Below are positions 47,474 through 57,099 of a stretch of 58,623 nt of DNA, piece after piece. Under the pieces are notes generated by a model. That model saw nothing but the letters and a program-made list of their open reading frames with translations. It was not told the DNA's origin and did no database searches. Location of the stretch: positions 1-58,623 of the forward strand of contig NZ_JBNPOJ010000011.1 of assembly GCF_050315115.1 (NCBI RefSeq). Reading direction: 5' to 3'. The stretch is from Peptoniphilus_A sp022767005. GTDB lineage: Bacteria > Bacillota > Clostridia > Tissierellales > Peptoniphilaceae. Numbering within the stretch: the first letter of the stretch is position 1; every line of letters starts with the position of its first letter. The position numbers were made by a program, and so were the translations under genes.

Positions 47474-47551
47474 AATCACTTTTAAAAATCTATTTCAAAG
47501 TTCTTACAAATTTTCTAAATGCTATATTCATAATTTAAAATTTTTGCTCTT
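47415..47551. repeat. direct repeat B at the island edge
   Basis: Partner of 45821-45956. Its left part, read leftwards, holds ATG-AAA-AAG-ATT-AGA and more of the start of the C39-like gene; its right part is the true 3' end of folC. Confidence 0.85.
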
Positions 47552-48810
47552 GCCTCACTTACAAAGTAAAGAGACCCTGTGATTAAAATTAAATCGCCCT
47601 CTTCATATTTTTCTTTGTAATAATTTATTGCATCTTCCACTTTCATGACTTCTGCTTTTAGTCCATAATCAGATGCCTCTTTTTTTAGTTCTTCTGGATT
47701 TGTTCCCCTCTTGTAATCTAAATTTACAAAAATAACTTCATCTGTAAAGCTTGAAATTTCCTCAAGCATTTTTTTATGCTCTTTGTCAGATAAAATTGAC
47801 ATTATGAGAAAAAGTTTTTTGAATTTAAAATTGTCAATTGCCTCTACTAGTTTTTTTATGCCGTCAAAGTTGTGAGCACCATCTAAAATAATTAGTGGGT
47901 CCTTTGATACAATTTCCATTCTTCCCTTCCAAGTTGAATTTTTTATTCTTTCCTTTATCTTTTTAAGATCAATTTTTAAAATCCCTTTTTTATTTAAAAG
48001 ATAGAGCGAATAAATTGCTCCAATAGCATTTTCCACTTGATAATCACCAATCTGAGTAAGGGAAAATTCTTCCCAATTATCTAACTTTAATTTAAAGTCA
48101 ATGCTGGTTAAATTAGATTTTACAACCTCACTTTCAAGGTCCTTTGTATAATAAATTTCTGCAGATTTTTCTTTTGCTTCCTTATCTATCACTTTGAGGA
48201 CTCTCTCATCTCTATTTGTAGTTACTACAAGTCCCTTTTCTGTAATTATACCTGCCTTTGCACTTGCAATTTCTTCAATTGTATTTCCTAGATATTCCAT
48301 GTGGTCCATGGAAATTGATGTGATTATTGAAATTAATTTTTCACGGCTTGTGAAAATATTTGTGGAGTCGGCACGACCTCCCATTCCGACTTCCAAGATT
48401 GCTACATCAACCTTTTCTCTTTCAAAATAAATTATCGCCATAATTGTCAAAAATTCAAACAGGTTTAGTTCGCCATATTCATCAATTATTTCTGCTTCTT
48501 TATCAATTATAAATTCGCCAATTTCTGCAAAATCTTCTTGTGAAATTTCTTTGTCGCCAATTTTTATTCTATCGCAATAGGTTATCAAGTGAGGCGAAAC
48601 AAAAGAACCAACTTTATAATCTTCTTTTAAAATGTCCTTTATAAAATTAACCGTTGAACCCTTGCCATTTGTACCTGCAACGTGAATTACTTTTAGATTT
48701 TTATGAGGCGACCCATTTTTTCCCAAAAACTTTTTTATTCTAGCATTGCCCTTTGACTTAAATTTGCCAATTCTATGCTCAATATTCTTTACAACTTCAA
48801 GATATGTCAT
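47515..48810 (-). CDS. folC: folylpolyglutamate synthase / dihydrofolate synthase
   Basis: A 431-residue Mur ligase-type enzyme that adds glutamate to folates. The P-loop GTNGKGS (46-52), the segment VGSFVSPHLITYCDRIKI, EVGMGGRADSTN and the later ILDGAHNFDGI are all standard. Length is usual. It overlaps the valS stop region by four bases, forming a valS-folC operon seen in many Firmicutes. The last 12 codons are repeated 1.5 kb downstream. Confidence 0.95.
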   Translation of the reverse strand: MTYLEVVKNIEHRIGKFKSKGNARIKKFLGKNGSPHKNLKVIHVAGTNGKGSTVNFIKDILKEDYKVGSFVSPHLITYCDRIKIGDKEISQEDFAEIGEFIIDKEAEIIDEYGELNLFEFLTIMAIIYFEREKVDVAILEVGMGGRADSTNIFTSREKLISIITSISMDHMEYLGNTIEEIASAKAGIITEKGLVVTTNRDERVLKVIDKEAKEKSAEIYYTKDLESEVVKSNLTSIDFKLKLDNWEEFSLTQIGDYQVENAIGAIYSLYLLNKKGILKIDLKKIKERIKNSTWKGRMEIVSKDPLIILDGAHNFDGIKKLVEAIDNFKFKKLFLIMSILSDKEHKKMLEEISSFTDEVIFVNLDYKRGTNPEELKKEASDYGLKAEVMKVEDAINYYKEKYEEGDLILITGSLYFVSEARAKILNYEYSI

Positions 48811-51458
48811 AGGTTTTTTTCTACCTTTGAGATTTGTGCTTCTATTGTTTTCAAAATTTCTTCGTATTTTGTAACTTTTTCTTTTTCTTGCTCAATTAAT
48901 TTTTCAGGAGCTTTTGAAACAAATCCTTCATTTGAAAGTTTGCCCTTTGCTCTTTTTAATTCAGCCTCTGCTTCTTTTTTATCTTTTTGAAGTCTCTTTA
49001 ATTCTTTTTCAAAGTCAACAAGTTCCTTTAGCGGAAGTTGAATTTCTGCTTTATCTAAAACAATGGCAATATTTTCTGAATTTTTTCTTCCTTCATCGTC
49101 AGTTATTTCAACAGAATTTGAATAACCAAGATTTAGCAGAATTCCCTTCATTTCCTCAAAGATTTTCTTCACTTCGTCGTCCTTTGTGTAGACAATTGTG
49201 TTAGATTTCTTTGAATTTTCGATATTCATTTCACTTCTTGCATTTCTAATTTCTCTAATTGCATTTTCAATGTATTCTGTTGCTGCTTCTTCCTCTTCAA
49301 ATACAAGTTTTTCATTGTATTCTGGCCAGCTAGAAACAATTAAAGCATCCTTTCTATTAGGAAGTGCTTGCCAAATTTCTTCTGTGATGTATGGCATAAA
49401 TGGATGAAGAAGTTTTAAAATATTCTCTAGTACATATAAGAGAACTTTTATTGTGTTTGTTTTTTCTTCAACATCGTCAGAATATAAAACTGGCTTTACA
49501 ATTTCGATATACCAGTCGCAGAAGTCAGACCAAATAAAGTCATAAATATCATCGGCAGCAAGTCCAATATCATATCTCTCTATTTTATCAGTAATTTGCT
49601 TTATAACTTTTTGTAATTTTGAAATTATCCACTTGTCTTCGTAATGAAGTTTTTCCACATCAAAGTTTGAATCCTCAATTTCATCAGACATATTCATCAT
49701 CAAAAATCTTGTAGCATTCCATAATTTATTAGCAAAGTTTCTATTTGCTTCAACTCTCTTTGTATAGAATCTCATGTCATTACCTGGAGTATTTCCAGTT
49801 ACAAGTGTAAATCTTAAGGCATCTGCACCATAATCTCTTATGATATCAAGTGGATCAATTCCATTTCCAAGAGATTTTGACATTTTTCTTCCTTGATCAT
49901 CTCTTACAAGTCCATTTAAAAGTACATCCTTAAATGGAAGTTTGCCAGTTTGTTCAAGTGCAGAAAATACCATTCTAATTACCCAAAAGAAAATTATGTC
50001 GTAACCAGTTACAAGTACATTTGTTGGATAAAAATAATTATATTCGGGTGTGTTCTCTGGCCAACCCATAGTTGAGAAAGGCCATAGTGCAGAGGAGAAC
50101 CAAGTGTCCAATGTGTCTTGGTCTTGCGTGTAGGTTTTATTTTCATGTCCCTTAGTATTTGATGGATCTTCTCTAGAAATTACAATTTCATCATCGGTGT
50201 CAGAGTACCAAACTGGAAGTCTATGTCCCCACCAAAGTTGTCTTGAAATATTCCAGTCGCGAATATTTTCTAGCCAATTTTCATAAATTTTTCCAAATCT
50301 TTCAGGAATAATATTTAAATTGCCCTTTCTATATTCTTCAAGAGCCGGCTTTGCAAGTGGTGCCATTTTTACAAACCATTGCTTTGATATAAGTGGTTCT
50401 ATTACAGTTTTACATCTTTCGCAATGACCAACAGCATTGTGATGATGTTTCTTGCCAATGTAGAAGCCTAGTTTTTCAAAATCTTCAATTATTTTCTTTC
50501 TCGCTTCATACCTTTCCATGCCTGCATAAGCACCTGCATTTTCATTTAGATGTCCCTTTCCATCCATAATGACTAATTGACCAAGATTATGGCGAGCTCC
50601 AACTTCGAAGTCGTTAGGATCGTGAGATGGAGTGATTTTTACTGCACCAGATCCAAAGTCCATTTCAACATATTCATCGGCAATTATTGGAATCTTTTTA
50701 TTATCCATTACTGGAATCATTACATATTCACCAACTAAGTCAGTGTATCTTTCGTCCTTAGGATTTACTGCAATGGCAAGGTCTCCAGGGATTGTCTCCG
50801 GCCTTGTAGTTGCAATTTCAATTCCGCCTTCTCTATCTGCAAAAGGATATTTGAAATACCAAATATTTGAATCTGTTTCAATGTGTTCCACTTCTGCATC
50901 AGAAATTGAAGTTTCACAAGATGGACACCAGTTTATAATTCTATTTCCTCGATAAATAAGTCCCTTTTCGTAAAGTTCAATAAAAACTTCTTCCACTGCG
51001 TGAGACAAATTATCATCAAGGGTAAAACTTTGCCTAGACCAGTCGCAAGAAATCCCCAACTTTTTAAGTTGATTTACAATGTTTCCGCCGTATTCGTGAG
51101 TCCATTCCCATGCTTTCTCTAAGAATTTTTCTCTTCCAATATCTTCCTTATTAATTCCTTCAGACCTTAGTTTTTCTACAACTTTTGCCTCTGTGGAAAT
51201 AGATGCGTGGTCAGTTCCAGGAATCCAAAGTGTAGAGTAACCTTGCATTCTCTTTGTTCTAATTAAAACATCTTGAATTGTATTGTTTAGTGCATGACCC
51301 ATGTGAAGATTTCCCGTTACATTTGGAGGAGGCATTACTATTGAATATGGTTTTTTATTCTCGTCTACCTCTGCTCTAAAATAATTATTTTCCATCCAAT
51401 AGTCGTAGATTTTTTCTTCAAAATCCTTTGGATCATAAGTTTTGTTTAACTCTTTCAT
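48807..51458 (-). CDS. valS: valyl-tRNA synthetase
   Basis: An 883-residue class I synthetase. The HIGH-type motif is in PPPNVTGNLHMGHALNN, the KMSKS motif in RKMSKSLGNGIDPLD, the editing domain shows the TTRPETIPGDLA segment, and a C-terminal coiled coil (VDFEKELKRLQKDKKEAEAE) ends the chain. It charges tRNA-Val with proofreading. Expression is under the T-box leader upstream (51480-51795). Length is typical. Confidence 0.97.
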   Translation of the reverse strand: MKELNKTYDPKDFEEKIYDYWMENNYFRAEVDENKKPYSIVMPPPNVTGNLHMGHALNNTIQDVLIRTKRMQGYSTLWIPGTDHASISTEAKVVEKLRSEGINKEDIGREKFLEKAWEWTHEYGGNIVNQLKKLGISCDWSRQSFTLDDNLSHAVEEVFIELYEKGLIYRGNRIINWCPSCETSISDAEVEHIETDSNIWYFKYPFADREGGIEIATTRPETIPGDLAIAVNPKDERYTDLVGEYVMIPVMDNKKIPIIADEYVEMDFGSGAVKITPSHDPNDFEVGARHNLGQLVIMDGKGHLNENAGAYAGMERYEARKKIIEDFEKLGFYIGKKHHHNAVGHCERCKTVIEPLISKQWFVKMAPLAKPALEEYRKGNLNIIPERFGKIYENWLENIRDWNISRQLWWGHRLPVWYSDTDDEIVISREDPSNTKGHENKTYTQDQDTLDTWFSSALWPFSTMGWPENTPEYNYFYPTNVLVTGYDIIFFWVIRMVFSALEQTGKLPFKDVLLNGLVRDDQGRKMSKSLGNGIDPLDIIRDYGADALRFTLVTGNTPGNDMRFYTKRVEANRNFANKLWNATRFLMMNMSDEIEDSNFDVEKLHYEDKWIISKLQKVIKQITDKIERYDIGLAADDIYDFIWSDFCDWYIEIVKPVLYSDDVEEKTNTIKVLLYVLENILKLLHPFMPYITEEIWQALPNRKDALIVSSWPEYNEKLVFEEEEAATEYIENAIREIRNARSEMNIENSKKSNTIVYTKDDEVKKIFEEMKGILLNLGYSNSVEITDDEGRKNSENIAIVLDKAEIQLPLKELVDFEKELKRLQKDKKEAEAELKRAKGKLSNEGFVSKAPEKLIEQEKEKVTKYEEILKTIEAQISKVEKNL

Positions 51459-51479
51459 TTTTCCTCCTAAATTATATTT

Positions 51480-51795
51480 GTGAATTTAATTTTTATATAA
51501 TAAAAGCGCCTTCCATCCATAAGGACGAAAGACGCGGTACCACCTTAATTTTTATTTTTCAATAAACTCTCTATTATCTTTAACGCGATAAACCGTCTCT
51601 GGCTACTATTTTCACCAAAGAAGCAAAAAAGCTACAATCGTAAAGTTTATAAAGACTTCTCACCAAATAGTCTCTCTCTAAATATAAATTTTTACAACCC
51701 TCTTTTTTATTGCTTGTTTTATTTTTTCAATATAAATCAGTGTAAGCTCCTTTGCCCACCGATTTTTTCTTTATTGTTCACCAAAAACTTATAAA
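51480..51795 (-). promoter_or_regulatory. T-box riboswitch leader of valS
   Basis: The minus-strand leader carries the T-box core AAGGTGGTACCGCG (51533-51546), which pairs with the uncharged tRNA end. A terminator stem (GCGTCTTTC with GGAAGGCGC, 51505-51536) ends in a T-run. Upstream are AGAGAG and GGTGA elements of stem I. Uncharged tRNA-Val would favour read-through. I could not fix the specifier codon by eye; Val is taken from the gene. Confidence 0.9.
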
Positions 51796-51796
51796 G

Positions 51797-51825
51797 AGAA
51801 TACCACAATTAAAACTTTAAATCAA
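51797..51825 (-). promoter_or_regulatory. promoter of the valS T-box leader
   Basis: TTGATT (51820-51825), 17 bases, TATTCT (51797-51802) on the minus strand, just past the trpS stop codon. Confidence 0.65.
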
Positions 51826-51837
51826 TAAAGATTTTGA

Positions 51838-52830
51838 TTATCTAGGGATAAATCCAACTTTTTTATAAACTTTTCTTAGAGTTTTATTAGCTAGATAGCT
51901 TGCCTTTTCTGCTCCTTCTTTGTATACAGATTCAAGATAAGCTTTGTCCTCTCTTATCTCTTTAAACCTTTCACGAAGTGGTCTAAGTCCCTCTACTGCA
52001 ACTTCGCCAAGGTCTTCTTTAAATTCTCCATATCCAAGATTTTCATATTTCTTTACGATTTCTTCAGGACTCATGCCAGAGAAGGATGCGTGGATGTTGA
52101 TCAAATTTTTAAGACCTGGTTGCTCGTCAGAATATCTAAATTCTCCAGAGGAATCTGTAACTGCCCTTTTTATTTTCTTTCTTGTATCCTCTTCTGAATC
52201 TAAAATTAAAATAAAGGCATCTTTATTTGTATCTGACTTAGACATTTTTGATGATGGATCTTTAAGGGACATAATTCTCGCCCCTACTTTTGGCGTCAAA
52301 ATTTCTGGAATAGTGAAAGTTTCAGAATATCTTGAGTTAAATCTTTGCGCCAAATCTCTTGTAATCTCAATATGTTGCTTTTGGTCTTCGCCCACTGGCA
52401 CATAAGATGTTTGGTATAATAAAATATCTGCAGCCATAAGAACAGGATAATTTAAAAGTCCTGCTTGAACATCAGTGTATTTTTTGGCTTTATCCTTAAA
52501 TTGCGTCATCCTTTGAAGTTGTCCAAGACCAGTCATTGTGTTTAGTATCCAGCCAAGTTCAGCATGAGCTGGCACATGAGATTGAATATATATTATACTC
52601 TTTTTAGGATCAAGTCCTGCTGCAAGATAAAGTGCAAGAACATCCAAGGTGTTTTTCCTTAGGTCCTTTGGCTCTTGTGCCACAGTTATTGCGTGCATAT
52701 CAACTATACAATATAGACAATTGTATTCATCTTGAAGTCCAATAAAATTTTTTAAAGCTCCAATATAATTTCCAATTGTTAGAGAACCAGAAGGTTGAAT
52801 CCCACTGTAAACTATTTTTTTATCATCCAT
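51838..52830 (-). CDS. trpS: tryptophanyl-tRNA synthetase
   Basis: A 330-residue class I synthetase. The start has YSGIQPSGSLTIGNYIGA (HIGH equivalent TIGN), the middle LYCIVDMHAIT and VPVGEDQKQHIEITRDLA, and the KMSKS motif lies in SSKMSKSD. Length is usual for bacterial TrpRS. It overlaps the CPBP gene upstream by eight bases. No trp-specific leader is visible. Confidence 0.96.
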   Translation of the reverse strand: MDDKKIVYSGIQPSGSLTIGNYIGALKNFIGLQDEYNCLYCIVDMHAITVAQEPKDLRKNTLDVLALYLAAGLDPKKSIIYIQSHVPAHAELGWILNTMTGLGQLQRMTQFKDKAKKYTDVQAGLLNYPVLMAADILLYQTSYVPVGEDQKQHIEITRDLAQRFNSRYSETFTIPEILTPKVGARIMSLKDPSSKMSKSDTNKDAFILILDSEEDTRKKIKRAVTDSSGEFRYSDEQPGLKNLINIHASFSGMSPEEIVKKYENLGYGEFKEDLGEVAVEGLRPLRERFKEIREDKAYLESVYKEGAEKASYLANKTLRKVYKKVGFIPR

Positions 52831-53683
52831 TTTTTACTTCCTTTCTTCTTTCTAAATAAAATATAATGAAAATACTTATTATTTCAATAAAAGTTACAAC
52901 TATACTTCCTTCTGGACCATAAACTTTGTCATACATGTCAAAATTTAAAACTTTAAAATTAAGTAAACTATTGAATCCAGCAACTCCACTAACAGGAAAA
53001 CCATAAATCATAGACATAGAAAAGTTCCAACCCGCATGGACTCCACTAGTTAGCATAATATTATTTTTATAAAATAGAAGTTTTGCAAAAAATATTCCTA
53101 CCAAAATTGTATTTAAAGTTGATAAGAATGTAGCACCATCATTGCCAAGGTGCAAGAGTCCAAATACAATTGAAGGTAATATAATGGCTATATTTTTGCC
53201 CAATCTATCTAATAAAACTCTTGTAAAAATTCCTCTTACTAAAAATTCTTCTGATGTGGATTGAATAAAAAATCCAATGAAGTATATTAAGAAAATAAAA
53301 TTAATATTGCCTAAATTGCTTCCTCCATATTCGAGTACACTTCTAGCTATTTCTACTAATAAATAAATAGAAATTTGTAAAAACCCAAAGAATAATCCAA
53401 TGACAATATTTTTTGCAAGCTTTTCTTTCTTGAAAAAGATGTAATCAATCTTCTTCTTTAAAATAAATTTTATGAATAAAATTGCAGCAGTAAGTTGTCC
53501 CGTCGTGCCTAATAACATTGCAAGCATTGCATTTTTATAATCACTAATAAAATAAGCTTGACCATAAAATAAAAATGAAAATAATAGAGTAAAAGCTCCA
53601 GATAAAATAACTACTCCTGCAACTAGGATGATGACCTTTATAATAATTTTAAAAACATCCCTTATATTAAGTTTTTCTTTCAT
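52823..53683 (-). CDS. CPBP-family intramembrane metalloprotease
   Basis: A 286-residue protein with about seven to eight helices. The CAAX/CPBP motifs are the Glu-Glu in STSEEFLVRGIFTRVLL, FGLLHLGN with a conserved His, and a later HAGWNFSMS. These proteases cleave or bind within the membrane and are often linked to peptide secretion or immunity, though many are of unknown target. It is followed by trpS and preceded by the mtaD-like gene six bases away. Confidence 0.88.
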   Translation of the reverse strand: MKEKLNIRDVFKIIIKVIILVAGVVILSGAFTLLFSFLFYGQAYFISDYKNAMLAMLLGTTGQLTAAILFIKFILKKKIDYIFFKKEKLAKNIVIGLFFGFLQISIYLLVEIARSVLEYGGSNLGNINFIFLIYFIGFFIQSTSEEFLVRGIFTRVLLDRLGKNIAIILPSIVFGLLHLGNDGATFLSTLNTILVGIFFAKLLFYKNNIMLTSGVHAGWNFSMSMIYGFPVSGVAGFNSLLNFKVLNFDMYDKVYGPEGSIVVTFIEIISIFIIFYLERRKEVKNG

Positions 53684-53688
53684 AGTAA

Positions 53689-54972
53689 TTACCTAGACTT
53701 TATATCTTTCCATCTCTTATTTACAATTTCTCTAACTTTTTTTTCATCTACATTTACAAGTTTTCTGTCCTTCATAATAAACTTTCCGTCACAAATTACA
53801 GATTCAACATCAGCTGAGTTTGCTGAGTAGACAAGTGCTGAAATCAAATTGTTCTTAGGTGTAAAGGAATTTGAATTCAAATCAAAAATTGTTAAATCGG
53901 CAATGTAATCTTCCTTTATTAGTCCAAGTTTTTCAAATCCAAGAGCTTCTGCACCATTTACAGTCGCCATTTTTAAAATTTCAATTGCCGGAACAGCTTT
54001 TTCATTCATTGTAACAGCTTTATTTACAATCCCACCAATATGCATTTCTTCTACAAAGTCTTGATTGTTATTTGATGAATCACCGTCAGTTCCCATTGCC
54101 AATTTTATATTGTTTCTTAGCATTTTATCCACTGGCGTAAATCCACTTGCAAGTTTTAAATTTGATGATGGATTGTATACTGGGTAAAATTTTTTATTTT
54201 TTACAAGTTCTATTTCTTCATCAGTTATGTGCACGCAGTGTGCTGCAATTATTTGACTGTCCAAAAGTCCCAAAGTGTTTACATATTCAATTGGCGTCAT
54301 TCCATATTCTTTTTTTGAGTTTTCAACTTCAGTTAGTGTCTCTGATAAGTGAATGTGAATTAAACTGTCATAATTTTCCTTTGCTCTTTTTGCAATTTCT
54401 TTCAAAAATCCTGTGGAACATGTGTAAATTGCGTGAGGTGCAGGAACAACTTTTATTCTACCGCCACATTTGTTTTGATAATTCTTGTAAAGAGCGTCAA
54501 ATTCCTCTAACTTTTCTTCGCCCTTTCCATCGACATCTGTCATTCCACGAGTTAGAACTCCACGAATGCCCGATTCAATTGCTGCATCGCCAACTCTATC
54601 CATTTCATAATACATATCGCAAAAAGTTGTAACGCCTGATTTTATGTTTTCTATAATAGAAAGCATTGACGACCAATAGATGTCTTCTCTATTTAATTTT
54701 GCTTCAATAGGCCAAATTTCATTTTCAAGCCAATCCATTAGCGCTAAATCGTCGGCATAATTTCTAAAATAGCTCATGCCAAGATGAGTGTGTGCATTGA
54801 CAAATCCCGGTGTCAAAAGTTTATCTTCGCCATTAATTATTTCATCTGCATCTAAATTTAGATTTTCGCCGATTTTTTTTATTTTATTTTCTTCAATGAA
54901 AATATCTGCATTGTCTATTATTTTTCCCTTTTCTATATCTAAATAGGAAATATTTTTTATTAATACGCTCAT
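53689..54972 (-). CDS. mtaD: 5-methylthioadenosine/S-adenosylhomocysteine deaminase-like amidohydrolase
   Basis: A 427-residue amidohydrolase. Metal ligands are in NAHTHLGMSYF (HTH), IHLSETLTEV (His), HCVHITDEE (His) and MGTDGDSSNN (Asp). The order and the ENxIWPxE-like stretch (LENEIWPIEAKL) match the TrzA/MtaD group, which deaminates methylthioadenosine, S-adenosylhomocysteine or adenosine. The close relatives include guanine and chlorohydrolases, so the substrate is not certain. The promoter region lies between it and the divergent TRIC-type gene. Confidence 0.87.
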   Translation of the reverse strand: MSVLIKNISYLDIEKGKIIDNADIFIEENKIKKIGENLNLDADEIINGEDKLLTPGFVNAHTHLGMSYFRNYADDLALMDWLENEIWPIEAKLNREDIYWSSMLSIIENIKSGVTTFCDMYYEMDRVGDAAIESGIRGVLTRGMTDVDGKGEEKLEEFDALYKNYQNKCGGRIKVVPAPHAIYTCSTGFLKEIAKRAKENYDSLIHIHLSETLTEVENSKKEYGMTPIEYVNTLGLLDSQIIAAHCVHITDEEIELVKNKKFYPVYNPSSNLKLASGFTPVDKMLRNNIKLAMGTDGDSSNNNQDFVEEMHIGGIVNKAVTMNEKAVPAIEILKMATVNGAEALGFEKLGLIKEDYIADLTIFDLNSNSFTPKNNLISALVYSANSADVESVICDGKFIMKDRKLVNVDEKKVREIVNKRWKDIKSR

Positions 54973-55057
54973 AATTCCTCCAATAGTATTATTATAACAA
55001 AGATTAAAAAATTTTTTTTATTTATTGAAATTTATGCCCTATAAAAATAAACTTTGA

Positions 55058-55063
55058 TATAAT
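55058..55063 (+). promoter_or_regulatory. -10 box seven bases before an ATG (leaderless candidate)
   Basis: TGA TATAAT at 55055-55063, with the ATG of the next gene at 55070. The start of RNA would fall at or next to the ATG, and no ribosome site is present. Confidence 0.5.
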
Positions 55064-55069
55064 ATTTTT

Positions 55070-55717
55070 ATGAATGGAAATTATTTAGAATTTAATATAT
55101 TTTTCGACATTATTGGCACAATTGCCTTTGCAATTTCTGGTGCCATACTTGGATGCAAAAAGAAAATGGATATTCTTGGTGTAATCGTTTTGGGACTTGT
55201 TACGGCGCTAGGAGGTGGATTTATTCGCGACCTTGTCCTTGGAATAACGCCACCAAAGATGTTTCAAAACTCAACTAACGCTATTATATCCACTGTATTT
55301 TCAATTTTAGTTTTTATTTTTTATGCACAAAAATCTGGATTTGAATATTCCAACTGGATTAAAATAATGAATAAGTTTATGATGATTACAGATACCATAG
55401 GTCTTGCCTCCTTTACCATTACTGGAATGGCGACGGCAATTTCCCTTGGTCACAATCAAAAATTTCTTTTGATTTTTGTAGGATCAATAACTGGCGTTGG
55501 TGGAGGAATGATTCGTGATGTATTAGCAGGGACTATTCCCTTTATCTTTCGCGAACAAATTTACGCAGGCGCTTGCATATTAGGTGCCATAGTTTTCATA
55601 ATAGCAAGACATTTTTTAGGTTATCAACTTTCAATGATAATTTGCTTTTTCACAGTTTTAATTTTTAGGCTTTTAGCTGTAAAGAGAAATTGGAATTTGC
55701 CTAGAATAAAAGATTAG
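55070..55717 (+). CDS. TRIC-channel family (UPF0126) membrane protein
   Basis: A 215-residue protein with about seven helices and two homologous halves, each with a Gly-rich signature (TALGGGFIRDLVLG and TGVGGGMIRDVLAG). Bacterial members form trimeric cation channels; the exact ion is unknown. There is no ribosome site; a -10 box seven bases before the ATG suggests leaderless translation. It begins the rightward run of genes to the window end. Confidence 0.9.
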   Translation: MNGNYLEFNIFFDIIGTIAFAISGAILGCKKKMDILGVIVLGLVTALGGGFIRDLVLGITPPKMFQNSTNAIISTVFSILVFIFYAQKSGFEYSNWIKIMNKFMMITDTIGLASFTITGMATAISLGHNQKFLLIFVGSITGVGGGMIRDVLAGTIPFIFREQIYAGACILGAIVFIIARHFLGYQLSMIICFFTVLIFRLLAVKRNWNLPRIKD

Positions 55718-55726
55718 GAGGAAAAA

Positions 55727-56041
55727 ATGGCAGTAGCAGAATTAACACTTGTACCCATAGGAACAAATAGCACATCTGTTAGTAAGTATATTGCAAATGC
55801 TCTTGATTCAATTGGTGAAATTAAAGGGCTTACTTATGAACTTAACCCAATGGGAACAGTTATATCTCACAGTGATTTATCAGTTTTATATAAAGTTATA
55901 AAAAAAATGCAAGAGTCAGTTTTTGAAAATGGAGCAAATAGAGTTTACTCTGTTATTAAAATTGACGACAGACGTGACAAAAATTATACATTTAAAGATA
56001 AGGTAAAGTCTGTAAATGAAGAGAGAAAAACAAATAGTTAA
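55727..56041 (+). CDS. MTH1187/YkoF-like thiamine-binding family protein
   Basis: A 104-residue protein: MAVAELTLVPIGTNSTSVSK, GLTYELNPMGTVISHSDL, and GANRVYSVIKIDDRRDK. This is the MTH1187 (DUF77/Thiamine_BP) family, a ferredoxin-like fold forming tetramers, with a suggested role in thiamine or other ligand binding. AGGAGG precedes the ATG. The gene is nine bases from the TRIC-type gene and is followed by a terminator. Confidence 0.88.
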   Translation: MAVAELTLVPIGTNSTSVSKYIANALDSIGEIKGLTYELNPMGTVISHSDLSVLYKVIKKMQESVFENGANRVYSVIKIDDRRDKNYTFKDKVKSVNEERKTNS

Positions 56042-56068
56042 AAAACCTCATCTTAGATGGGGTTTTTT
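56041..56068 (+). terminator. terminator after the MTH1187-family gene
   Basis: AAAACCTCATC pairs with GATGGGGTTTT (one wobble pair), loop TTA, with a T-run. Confidence 0.75.
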
Positions 56069-56095
56069 GCTAAATTGATTTTTAGGAGGAAAAAT

Positions 56096-57058
56096 ATGTA
56101 CGAGGGATTTTTAACTGATGTCAAGGGAATAAAACTTGGTCACGCAGAAGATGCTCATGCTCTTACTGGCACAAGCGTGGTCTTGTGTGAAGATGGTTTT
56201 ACTGCAGGAGTTGATGTCCGTGGTGCTGGACCAGGCACTCGTGAAACTGACCTTTTGCGTGCAGAAAATTTAGTACAACAAGTTCACGCAGTTTTTTTAA
56301 CTGGTGGCTCTGCTTATGGCCTTGATGTTGGCGGCGGTATTATGAAATTTTTAGAAGAAAAAAATTGTGGCTTTGATGTGGGTGTTGGTGTTGTACCCAT
56401 AGTTCCCGGCGCAGTTTTATTTGATCTCGCAATAGGTGATGCAAAAGTTCGTCCTGATTTTAATATGGGTTATGCTGCAGCAAAAAATGCAAGGGATAAA
56501 GATAAAACAATGGGAAATTTTGGCGCAGGTTGTGGCGCAAGCGTTGGAAAAATCTTGGGCAATGATTTCGCAATGAAATCTGGCATTGGTCAATCCTCTG
56601 TAAAAGTTGACAAACTTGTTGTCTCCTCTATTGTCGCACTAAATGCCCTGGGAGATATTTTTGACTATGAAGCGGGAAAAAGAATTGGCGGAGTTTACGA
56701 CAAGAAAAATAAAAAATTTTTAGAAACTAATACTCTTTACGAAAACAAATTTAAAGACTATAATCTATTTAGCCCAGCCAACACAACAATATCTGTCATT
56801 GCAACAAATGCAAAACTCACTAAAGCAAATTGTAACAAGATCTCACAAATGGCTCATGACGGTTATGCAAGGAGCATTAATCCAGTGCACACAATGAACG
56901 ATGGAGATACTATCTTTACACTTTCTAATGGCGAAATCGAAGCAGATATAAATTTAGTTGGCATACTTGCTGCAAAGACTATTTCAAGGTCTATTGCAAA
57001 TGCAATTTATTCTGCAAAAGATGCAGGCGGGCTTGTAAGTTATAACAGCATCAAATGA
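56096..57058 (+). CDS. P1 (DmpA/S58) family peptidase
   Basis: A 320-residue N-terminal-nucleophile-type peptidase of the DmpA/P1 group. Marks are VKGIKLGHAEDAHALTGTSVVL at the start, GGSAYGLDVGGGIMKFLEE, and GNFGAGCGASVGK, within which self-cleavage exposes the nucleophile. DmpA relatives act as aminopeptidases or beta-peptidyl enzymes. The start at 56096 follows TAGGAGGAAAA; an upstream ATG at 56057 lies in the terminator. It is followed by the ECF S component with no room for a terminator. Confidence 0.88.
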   Translation: MYEGFLTDVKGIKLGHAEDAHALTGTSVVLCEDGFTAGVDVRGAGPGTRETDLLRAENLVQQVHAVFLTGGSAYGLDVGGGIMKFLEEKNCGFDVGVGVVPIVPGAVLFDLAIGDAKVRPDFNMGYAAAKNARDKDKTMGNFGAGCGASVGKILGNDFAMKSGIGQSSVKVDKLVVSSIVALNALGDIFDYEAGKRIGGVYDKKNKKFLETNTLYENKFKDYNLFSPANTTISVIATNAKLTKANCNKISQMAHDGYARSINPVHTMNDGDTIFTLSNGEIEADINLVGILAAKTISRSIANAIYSAKDAGGLVSYNSIK

Positions 57059-57099
57059 TGCGTGAAGGGTATCTTTTTGAACCCTATCTGGAGGTAAAA

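Noticed and set aside
50632..50955. Plus-strand frame opposite valS, and similar ones opposite trpS, folC and mtaD
   Set aside because: They mirror conserved synthetase and enzyme genes; no independent support.
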